Positions 31,921 through 37,580 of a stretch of DNA of 37,580 nucleotides are shown piece after piece. A program made the translations under genes and the position numbers. The notes beneath the pieces were generated by a model. That model did not search any database, had not been told where the DNA came from, and saw nothing but the letters and a program-made list of their open reading frames with translations. Each line of letters starts with the position of its first letter. The first letter of the stretch is position 1. This DNA is from an uncultured Prevotella sp. (lineage in GTDB: Bacteria > Bacteroidota > Bacteroidia > Bacteroidales > Bacteroidaceae), in contig CAMJDL010000032.1 of NCBI GenBank assembly GCA_946404405.1, positions 1 to 37,580 of the forward strand, written 5' to 3'.

Positions 31921-33045
31921 ATGAAAAAGTTATTTACCACTATAGCTATGGCAGCCTTTGCCATGACCTCGTTTGCACAGGCAAACCAGCAGTATTTCCG
32001 CGTAGAGTTCAACTGCCCCATCACCGCCGATGGTTCAGGTAAGACCAGTGTCGGTCAGATGGGTGACTATTATACCTATTGTAACCCCGAGCACAATGTC
32101 ATTGTCAACGGCGAGAAGCATGGCTGGATTATCATTCAGGGTGGTGGCAACCTCACTGCCTACGACGAGCCTGCAGGCAATCTGACTTTCCGTCCCCAGA
32201 CAGCCAGCATCTCTAACAGCACTGCTTTCTTCTTGGAGAACGGCCGCTATGGTCAGGGTGGTGCCAAGGCCAACTGGGCTTATCAGCTGGAGAGCAGCAC
32301 ATGGGGCGTCACTATCAACAATATTACTGCCTTCAGCCTTCCTGTTGAAAAGGTATCGCTGGTTGACTCTACCGCTACTCACGAGTACAAGTTCCCCGGC
32401 GACGGCAAGACCTATCGTGTTTCTGAGTTCACCTTCAACCGTCTGCCCCGCAACGTGGCCGAGCTGAAGACCCTGCTCGAGGATGGAAACGGCAACCGCG
32501 TCGAGGCTTGCAACAACCCCTTGTTCATTGGTGCCGTTGTTTACCTCGTACTGCCCCGTCTGCTCGACTGCAGCCAGGACTGCCGCGACATGATCAACTA
32601 CCTCTATGGTGTCAAGTATTCAGCTCTGTCAACGACCGGTATCTCTAACGGCGACTTCCAGAACCTCTGCATCGGATGGTTCGATAAAGACGGCAATGGC
32701 TACTACCAGCACAACACGCTGTTCCAGCACTTCGCTGGCGCAACTCCTGGCAACCAGTACAAGCCTAACGGCAAGGGCTACGGCTACGACAATGGCCCAT
32801 ACAAAGTACGTATCGGATGGGATATTGCTTCACCCTTGGTACACTCTGGTAACCTGAATGCTGATCTGGCTAAGTTGAATCTGTTCCCCAACCCCGATGC
32901 TACCGATAAGGGCGACATGTCTCACGAGTCAGCAACTCCTCTGGTAGTCCAGCTCCGTCCCACGAAGAAGAACGGTTGGTTCGTTCACAGCGAGATTAAG
33001 AGCTACTACGCAAAGGGTAAGGATCAGCGCGACGACGACTTCTAA
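31921..33045 (+). CDS. Exported protein of unknown function
   Basis: A 374-residue protein with a signal peptide ending TSFAQA (about residue 21). It is rich in Gly, Asn and aromatic residues, predicted to be beta-structured, with four cysteines in a compact part (NNPLF...LLDCSQDCRDM). The acidic terminus KDQRDDDF is unusual. It lies 42 bp after the sorting-tail gene and is probably co-transcribed. I do not recognise a family. Codon use is strongly biased to C-ending codons, which may mean high expression. Confidence 0.75.
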   Translation: MKKLFTTIAMAAFAMTSFAQANQQYFRVEFNCPITADGSGKTSVGQMGDYYTYCNPEHNVIVNGEKHGWIIIQGGGNLTAYDEPAGNLTFRPQTASISNSTAFFLENGRYGQGGAKANWAYQLESSTWGVTINNITAFSLPVEKVSLVDSTATHEYKFPGDGKTYRVSEFTFNRLPRNVAELKTLLEDGNGNRVEACNNPLFIGAVVYLVLPRLLDCSQDCRDMINYLYGVKYSALSTTGISNGDFQNLCIGWFDKDGNGYYQHNTLFQHFAGATPGNQYKPNGKGYGYDNGPYKVRIGWDIASPLVHSGNLNADLAKLNLFPNPDATDKGDMSHESATPLVVQLRPTKKNGWFVHSEIKSYYAKGKDQRDDDF

Positions 33046-33068
33046 GTTTACCGTTACTAAACTATAAC

Positions 33069-33105
33069 TTTACCGCCACTAAACTCCGGGTTTAGTGGCG
33101 GTAAA
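33069..33105. terminator. 37-bp perfect palindrome, copy 2 (terminator)
   Basis: TTTACCGCCACTAAAC and GTTTAGTGGCGGTAAA form 16-bp arms around TCCGG. A third half-copy lies at 33047-33062. It separates convergent genes and is probably a bidirectional terminator. A near-identical palindrome is at 12164-12200. Confidence 0.8.
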
Positions 33106-33112
33106 ACTTTTA

Positions 33113-33724
33113 TCAGTCATCTGTCAAATCATCGCTCGACAGTTTCTCACGCTCCGTTTCTACGAGTTTGCCGTCCTTCCACTTATAACGGATAATTTCC
33201 ACCTCGTCGTCCAAGCGCCAAGTGCTGACAATCGTCTTATTCTCTGTATCGATGTAGGGGTCGAAGATTTCAGCAGGGGTTTTCAGATACTCGAACTTGT
33301 GGGCATTGTCATCCCAGAGCCAAACGTCGTAGGTAACGTTGCCTGAGCCGTTCATAGGTCCCATCGAGACCTGTAGGTCGGGGATGGCGTCGAAGTTCCA
33401 GTCATCTTCAACAATCTGGCCAATGACGGACTTGCTCCACATCGTGGTGTCGAGCGGTTGTGCCTGACTATACAGCTGCTGTACATGTCCTTTGGCATCA
33501 GTCAGATAGACCACGATGGTGTCCCACCGCACGTCGCCATCATCGTTGATGGCCCGCACCTCCGTGCGGAAGGTGTAGTCGGAACGTTGCGGAACATAGT
33601 TTTCATCTGGAGCAACATCAGAGTTGGCTGTGAGTGAATCGGCAGAACTCTCGGCTTTGGCTGTCTTGCTGCCACAAGCCACAATCACGAGGGCGGTTAA
33701 GGCCCCAAATAATAGTTTTTTCAT
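33113..33724 (-). CDS. Lipoprotein of unknown function
   Basis: A 203-residue lipoprotein (signal MKKLLFGALTALVIVAC, lipid Cys17). A short acidic Ser/Ala linker precedes a beta-rich domain (YVPQRSDYTFRTEVRAINDDGDVRWDTIVVY in character), then NFDAIPDLQVSMG, reminiscent of FG-GAP-like or integrin-like Asp-containing repeats. The C-terminus is acidic. It starts 13 bp after the LD-carboxypeptidase stop, so both are one operon. No enzyme motif is visible. Confidence 0.72.
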   Translation of the reverse strand: MKKLLFGALTALVIVACGSKTAKAESSADSLTANSDVAPDENYVPQRSDYTFRTEVRAINDDGDVRWDTIVVYLTDAKGHVQQLYSQAQPLDTTMWSKSVIGQIVEDDWNFDAIPDLQVSMGPMNGSGNVTYDVWLWDDNAHKFEYLKTPAEIFDPYIDTENKTIVSTWRLDDEVEIIRYKWKDGKLVETEREKLSSDDLTDD

Positions 33725-33736
33725 ATCCTTTAGTTT

Positions 33737-34690
33737 TTAATCGAATGACAAAGTTGTACCGTCGGAAGCAACATTGAGCGTAACACAACGTCCTACAGGC
33801 AGAGGGAAGTTGCGCAGATGACTGTGACCTACTGGAAAATCATAGCAGACGGGAATATCGTAGCGCTGCAAGTATTCGTGGAACATGTCATACATGTCCG
33901 CAAAGCCGCCGTCAGGATGTTTGTATTTCGTGAACTGACCGATAATGATGCCTCGAACGTGCGACATCAGGCCACGTAGTTCGATGTTATGCAACATGCG
34001 GTCAACCTTGGAGATGCCCTCGCCCGTATCCTCAAGGAAAAGGATGATGTCAGGCAACATGAGGGGGTCGTAATCAGAGCCTGCCAAACCATGAAGTACA
34101 GACATATTACCGCCTACAAGAATGCCATCGGCCCTACCGTGCTGATTAAGGGCATGGGGCGGCAACTTATAGACAGGCATATCGCCCAGCATCATGTGAC
34201 GCAACGCCTGGCTGACGGTATCGTTGCCATGATAGGTGGCAATGGCGTGACACATAGAGCCGTGGATGCCTTGAACGCCCACTGATGCCTGAGCGGAAAG
34301 CAAGGCGGTGACGTCAGAGAAACCAATAATGGGCTTAGCATAGCGACGCAATGTATCGGGCGGTAACTGGCAAAGCAACTGAACGGCCCCATCTCCACCA
34401 CGACTGCACATCACAGCACGTACATGAGGTGCACGCAATGCCCACAACAAATCGGACAGGCGCTCGTCTGATGTTCCCGCAAATCCGCGATAGTCGTCAA
34501 GGGCATGAGCAGCAACGACACATGGAAAACCCCACGACTGCAGGGTATAGACACCGCCATTGACTGTGGCAGTATCTGTTGCGCTGGAAGGCGAAATGAT
34601 GGCAACGGTATCGCCCACAGAAAGCCACTGAGCAGCAATAGGCAGCACAGTAGTAACCATAAGGACAATCGTGTTTAGAAATCGTTTCAT
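33737..34690 (-). CDS. Exported LD-carboxypeptidase (peptidase S66)
   Basis: A 317-residue S66 peptidase, expected to cut the L,D bond of peptidoglycan tetrapeptides. The Ser-Glu-His set is visible: Ser125 in IIGFSDVTAL, Glu220 in ILFLEDTGEG and His289 in PVGHSHLRNFPLPVG. A signal peptide (MKRFLNTIVLMVTTVLPIAA) makes it periplasmic, unlike the cytoplasmic LdcA of E. coli. The frame extends to 34720, but the MKRF start at 34690 gives the signal peptide and lies downstream of the promoter (34698-34729). Residue roles are by analogy to family members. Confidence 0.88.
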   Translation of the reverse strand: MKRFLNTIVLMVTTVLPIAAQWLSVGDTVAIISPSSATDTATVNGGVYTLQSWGFPCVVAAHALDDYRGFAGTSDERLSDLLWALRAPHVRAVMCSRGGDGAVQLLCQLPPDTLRRYAKPIIGFSDVTALLSAQASVGVQGIHGSMCHAIATYHGNDTVSQALRHMMLGDMPVYKLPPHALNQHGRADGILVGGNMSVLHGLAGSDYDPLMLPDIILFLEDTGEGISKVDRMLHNIELRGLMSHVRGIIIGQFTKYKHPDGGFADMYDMFHEYLQRYDIPVCYDFPVGHSHLRNFPLPVGRCVTLNVASDGTTLSFD

Positions 34691-34697
34691 TTGGCTG

Positions 34698-34729
34698 CAA
34701 AGATAGTGTAAAATGAGCAAAAGGCCAAA
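34698..34729 (-). promoter_or_regulatory. Consensus promoter of the LD-carboxypeptidase operon
   Basis: On the minus strand TTTG (34726-34729), 20 bp, TATCTTTG (34698-34705). It lies only 8 bp from the start codon, so the transcript would be nearly leaderless. Confidence 0.7.
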
Positions 34730-34740
34730 TTTTCAAGCAT

Positions 34741-34774
34741 AAAAAAAGAGCTACAACCTTAAAGATTGCAACTC
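34741..34774 (-). terminator. Terminator of the infC-rpmI-rplT operon
   Basis: On the minus strand GAGTTGCAA pairs with TTGTAGCTC (G-U pairs included) and is followed by TTTTTTT. Confidence 0.75.
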
Positions 34775-34846
34775 CTTTTATTTTCTTGCTTATCAGCGCA
34801 AGGCTTACTTTACCTTGAGTCTACGACTCGAAGTTGCTTCCGCTCG

Positions 34847-34870
34847 GAAGAACGAATGCATTCGTTCTTC
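34847..34870. repeat. 24-bp perfect palindrome after rplT
   Basis: GAAGAACGAATG and CATTCGTTCTTC are perfect reverse complements with no loop. It starts 2 bp after the rplT stop codon and lies about 70 bp before the operon terminator. Confidence 0.8.
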
Positions 34871-34872
34871 GC

Positions 34873-35223
34873 TTACTTATCAGCAACTTTAGCAACGATA
34901 GCCTTGAAAGCCTCGGGATTGTTCAGAGCCAGGTCGGCGAGCACCTTACGGTTGATCTCGATACCAGCCTTTGCCAACTTGCCCATGAGTGCTGAATAGC
35001 TCAGGCCCTCCTGACGAGCGGCAGCGTTGATACGCTGAATCCACAGGGCACGGAATGTGCGCTTCTTGTTCTTACGATCGCGATAAGCATAGGTAAGACC
35101 TTTCTCCCAAGTGTTCTTGGCTACTGTCCAAACATTCTTGCGGGCACCAAAGTAACCGCGAGTGAGTTTCAGAATTCTTTTACGTTTTGCACGTGATGCA
35201 ACGTGATTGACTGATCTTGGCAT
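34873..35223 (-). CDS. rplT: 50S ribosomal protein L20
   Basis: A 116-residue L20: [19 protein letters not shown] at the start and [21 protein letters not shown] in the C-terminal half. It is needed early in 50S assembly. In other bacteria L20 represses its own operon through leader RNA; I could not identify such a site here. It is last in infC-rpmI-rplT, 37 bp from rpmI. Confidence 0.96.
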   Translation of the reverse strand: MPRSVNHVASRAKRKRILKLTRGYFGARKNVWTVAKNTWEKGLTYAYRDRKNKKRTFRALWIQRINAAARQEGLSYSALMGKLAKAGIEINRKVLADLALNNPEAFKAIVAKVADK

Positions 35224-35260
35224 AGTTTTCTAATACTTTAAATGTTTGACAATAGGTGAA

Positions 35261-35458
35261 TTAACGGAGACACAACAGGTCACGAACCTGCTTCAGATTT
35301 GAGTTGTCAACGATAGTAGAACCGCAAAGGTTGCGCTTCTGCTTCTTGGTCTTCTTAGTCAGAATGTGACTGTGGTAAGCGTGGTGTCTCTTAACCTTAC
35401 CTGTACCGGTGAATGAGAATCTCTTCTTGGCACCGGAATTTGTCTTTACTTTTGGCAT
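35261..35458 (-). CDS. rpmI: 50S ribosomal protein L35
   Basis: A 65-residue L35 with the typical [18 protein letters not shown] start and [14 protein letters not shown] segment. It lies between infC and rplT, the conserved order. The 103-bp gap to infC contains a heptamer array and a GGCGCGCC palindrome (about 35511-35518). Confidence 0.96.
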   Translation of the reverse strand: MPKVKTNSGAKKRFSFTGTGKVKRHHAYHSHILTKKTKKQKRNLCGSTIVDNSNLKQVRDLLCLR

Positions 35459-35535
35459 TGTTTTTAAATATTTAAATTGTTATTAATAATCGGCAGCTAC
35501 GCATATACCGGGCGCGCCACCTGTTTTCTTCTGTA

Positions 35536-35563
35536 GAACGTTGAACAATGAACGTTGAACGTT
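35536..35563. repeat. Heptamer array GAACGTT after infC
   Basis: Four 7-bp units: GAACGTT, GAACAAT, GAACGTT, GAACGTT. It is the same unit as at 674-743, reached 35 kb away. It touches the infC stop codon. Confidence 0.85.
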
Positions 35564-36260
35564 ATTCTTCGCTCTCAGTCAACTTCTTCAGTGCATCGGC
35601 ACTGATTTTTGCGTTTGCAAAGAGACCGCCGTTAGCAGGCACTTCAGCCTTAACCTCTGTTGTCTGCTGTTTGGCATTCTCCTTGGCTTCTGCCTCAGAG
35701 GCTTCACGGTCGCGGGCCTGCTGACTCTTCTTAGCCACACCAGCCTTCTTCGGTGTCAGGTAGAGGAACATCTTCTTGCCTTCGAGCGAGGGCATACCCT
35801 CAACCTTACCGTATTCCTCCAAATCGTTGGCGAAACGCAACAGCAGTACCTCACCTTGCTCCTTGAAGAGAATGGAGCGTCCACGGAAGAATACGTATGC
35901 ACGTACCTTATTGCCTTCTTCCAAGAACTCCTTAGCATGCTTGAGCTTGAACTGGTAGTCGTGCTCATCGGTCTGAGGTCCGAAACGGATTTCCTTTACC
36001 TCAACCTTGACCTGCTTGGCCTTCATCTCCTTCTGGCGCTTTTTCTGCTGGTAGAGGAATTTCGAATAGTCAATGAGACGACATACAGGTGGATTGGCAT
36101 TGGGCGAAATCTCGACCAAATCAACTTCTTGGTCGTGCGCCATGTCTAATGCCTGACGGATGGGAACAACGATGCTACCATCATCGCCCACAATACGTAC
36201 CTCACGAACACGAATCTGCTCGTTAATGCGGTACTGTTGCTTCATTTTGTCGTTCTTCAT
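35562..36260 (-). CDS. infC: Translation initiation factor IF-3
   Basis: IF-3 keeps ribosomal subunits apart and checks the start codon. Family segments are [19 protein letters not shown], the [19 protein letters not shown] linker part and [29 protein letters not shown] in character. The core ends near residue 180 of about 232, and a tail rich in Glu, Ala and Lys follows, absent from E. coli IF-3 (180 residues). ATG starts at 36308, 36260 and 36245 are possible; 36260 lies after the promoter (36286-36316), so 36308 is excluded. First gene of infC-rpmI-rplT. Confidence 0.95.
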   Translation of the reverse strand: MKNDKMKQQYRINEQIRVREVRIVGDDGSIVVPIRQALDMAHDQEVDLVEISPNANPPVCRLIDYSKFLYQQKKRQKEMKAKQVKVEVKEIRFGPQTDEHDYQFKLKHAKEFLEEGNKVRAYVFFRGRSILFKEQGEVLLLRFANDLEEYGKVEGMPSLEGKKMFLYLTPKKAGVAKKSQQARDREASEAEAKENAKQQTTEVKAEVPANGGLFANAKISADALKKLTESEE

Positions 36261-36285
36261 TAACTTTTTTGTTCGAAATCGGCTG

Positions 36286-36316
36286 CAAAGGTACGAATAA
36301 GTGAGCAAAAAACAAA
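36286..36316 (-). promoter_or_regulatory. Consensus promoter of infC-rpmI-rplT
   Basis: On the minus strand TTTG (36313-36316), 19 bp, TACCTTTG (36286-36293). Confidence 0.75.
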
Positions 36317-36351
36317 ATAAATTCCCATTTTTTTTATTTACGCCTCAAATA

Positions 36352-37500
36352 TTATGCTTGTTTTGTCAATGGAATAGTAAAACTGAACGTTGAACCCTCG
36401 CCCAACGTCGATTCTACCTGTGCATCACCACCATTCTTTCGGGCAAAATCCTGACAGAGTTGCAGACCCAATCCCGAGCCTTCCTCACCACCAGTACCAT
36501 AGGTTGTCTCGCCCGTACGGAAGATAGCGTCAACACGCTCCGGTTCAATACCGACACCATGGTCGCGAACGCAGATACGTGCAAAGTCGCCCTCACGCTT
36601 GTAGAACACCTCAACGGATTTACCTTCGGGCGTAAACTTAACAGCATTCGACAGGAAATTGCGGATAATAGTCTTAATCATGTCATTATCAGCATGTACG
36701 GTTAATTTCTCGTCGGCGGGGATATACTTCAAGTCAATCTGCTTCATCTCAGCAATCATCCTGAAGATATCAACCACGCCAGGCACAATGTCGTCAAGGT
36801 CGAGATCCTGATAGACCACCGTCAAACGTCCCGTCTGGCTTTTTGTCCACTTCAACAGGTTATCAAGCAAGTCATGGGTTTCCTCAGATTCACGATTGGC
36901 TTTATCCAAAAGTCCGAAAATCTCCTCGCCAACAATATCCTTTGACACCACATTTACCGCCAGATTTAGCACCATACGAATGCTCGCCATAGGTGAACGC
37001 AAATCATGGGCAATGACAGAGTACATCTTGTCGCGATTGGAGATAGTACGTTTCAACTCTTCATTCTGACGGACAATGATACGCTTGGCAGCCACCAACT
37101 GAATCTGGTGCATGACGCGCATGACGAGTTCCTCTTTATTAAATGGCTTAGTGAGGAAGTCGTTGGCACCAACCTGGAATCCCTTGACAAGGTCGCTGGG
37201 ATTGTTAAGGGCCGTCAGGAAAATAATGGGGATTTCTTGCGTCTCAGGATCTTTTTTCAGAATTACAGCAGTATCAAAACCGTTAAGGTCGGGCATCATG
37301 ACATCAAGCAATATCAAGTCAGGATGCTCTGACTTGGCCATCTCGATACACATATTACCATTGGAAGCAGTGCACACTTGAAACTTCTCGTTGGTAAGTA
37401 ATATCTTGAGTAACAGCACATTACTCACCACATCATCAACAATGAGGATTTTGTAATCACTGCGGTTTATCTGCGACTCAATCGTTTCTTTCGACTCCAT
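36352..37500 (-). CDS. Response regulator-histidine kinase hybrid, soluble
   Basis: A 382-residue signalling protein. A receiver domain comes first (phosphorylatable Asp66 in LILLDVMMPD; Lys118 in LTKPF), then a HisKA dimer domain (His165 in VIAHDLRSPMA) and an HATPase domain with NFLSNAVKFTPEG (N box), DHGVGI (G1) and GSGLGL (G2). No transmembrane helix is present, so it is cytoplasmic and probably takes signals from another kinase through Asp66. There is no DNA-binding output domain and no partner regulator within the window. It has its own promoter. Confidence 0.92.
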   Translation of the reverse strand: MESKETIESQINRSDYKILIVDDVVSNVLLLKILLTNEKFQVCTASNGNMCIEMAKSEHPDLILLDVMMPDLNGFDTAVILKKDPETQEIPIIFLTALNNPSDLVKGFQVGANDFLTKPFNKEELVMRVMHQIQLVAAKRIIVRQNEELKRTISNRDKMYSVIAHDLRSPMASIRMVLNLAVNVVSKDIVGEEIFGLLDKANRESEETHDLLDNLLKWTKSQTGRLTVVYQDLDLDDIVPGVVDIFRMIAEMKQIDLKYIPADEKLTVHADNDMIKTIIRNFLSNAVKFTPEGKSVEVFYKREGDFARICVRDHGVGIEPERVDAIFRTGETTYGTGGEEGSGLGLQLCQDFARKNGGDAQVESTLGEGSTFSFTIPLTKQA

Positions 37501-37528
37501 TTGCTACGGGTTTTAGTCATTCATTCTG

Positions 37529-37560
37529 CAAAAATAGCAAATAATTAGCATTTCGCCAAA
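37529..37560 (-). promoter_or_regulatory. Promoter of the hybrid kinase gene
   Basis: On the minus strand TTTG (37557-37560), 20 bp, TATTTTTG (37529-37536). Confidence 0.65.
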
Positions 37561-37580
37561 TATTTGCTACTTTTTTTTCA

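Overview
This window looks like a chromosomal segment of a Bacteroidota bacterium, most likely a Prevotella-like member of the Bacteroidales. The reasons are lineage-type proteins (DUF3127, a DUF4835/PorD-like protein beside recN, a GldB-like lipoprotein, DUF4861, a BT4734/VirE-N primase-like protein, HU-like proteins with tails, a T9SS-type sorting tail) and many Bacteroidota-type promoters (TTTG, 19-21 bp, TAnnTTTG). Taxonomy is inferred from gene content only. No rRNA or tRNA gene was recognised.

Layout. 1-3.8 kb: DUF3127 protein, fabD, a GH13 amylase-family enzyme and an AlaX-like tRNA-editing domain protein, all on + and partly overlapping. 3.8-4.4 kb: a small exported protein. 4.6-13.0 kb: an accessory island on the minus strand with a primase-like operon (unknown gene, BT4734/VirE-N plus PriCT-2, DUF3987-like protein), an unknown two-gene operon, a compact CRISPR locus, and a small antitoxin-like gene, followed on + by an HU-like gene. 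8-bp iteron arrays lie at both edges. 13.1-17.4 kb: porD-like, recN and a protease-like/TPR protein. 17.4-19.9 kb: dnaB and gldB-like. 20-23.7 kb: DUF4861, a GT2 glycosyltransferase and mtaB. 23.9-25.6 kb: a small lipoprotein and rpsF-rpsR-rplI. 25.7-29.7 kb: a small membrane protein, Tex, and a membrane TPR/AraC regulator. 29.8-33.0 kb: exported proteins of unknown function, one with a T9SS-like tail. 33.1-37.5 kb: a lipoprotein, an LD-carboxypeptidase, infC-rpmI-rplT, and a response-regulator/histidine-kinase hybrid.

Most notable system. Positions about 9702-11509 (minus strand) form a minimal, self-contained type V CRISPR locus. It has a 469-residue Cas12f/TnpB-like nuclease with all RuvC acidic residues and a zinc finger, then a 100-bp RNA-coding gap with three hairpins and an anti-repeat, then three identical 36-bp repeats with two 30-bp spacers, a degenerate distal repeat, and a factor-independent terminator. 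There is no cas1, cas2, cas4 or tnpA nearby. The crRNA-proximal end of the repeat (GAAGGTATATCCAAC) resembles that of Cas12f repeats.

Other structure. Many gene junctions carry short tandem arrays with 7-, 8- or 9-bp units whose sequence differs from site to site. One such heptamer array lies inside mtaB. A 37-bp palindrome occurs at two distant sites. These repeats, the iterons flanking the island and the unknown gene pair next to the CRISPR locus are the main unexplained features.
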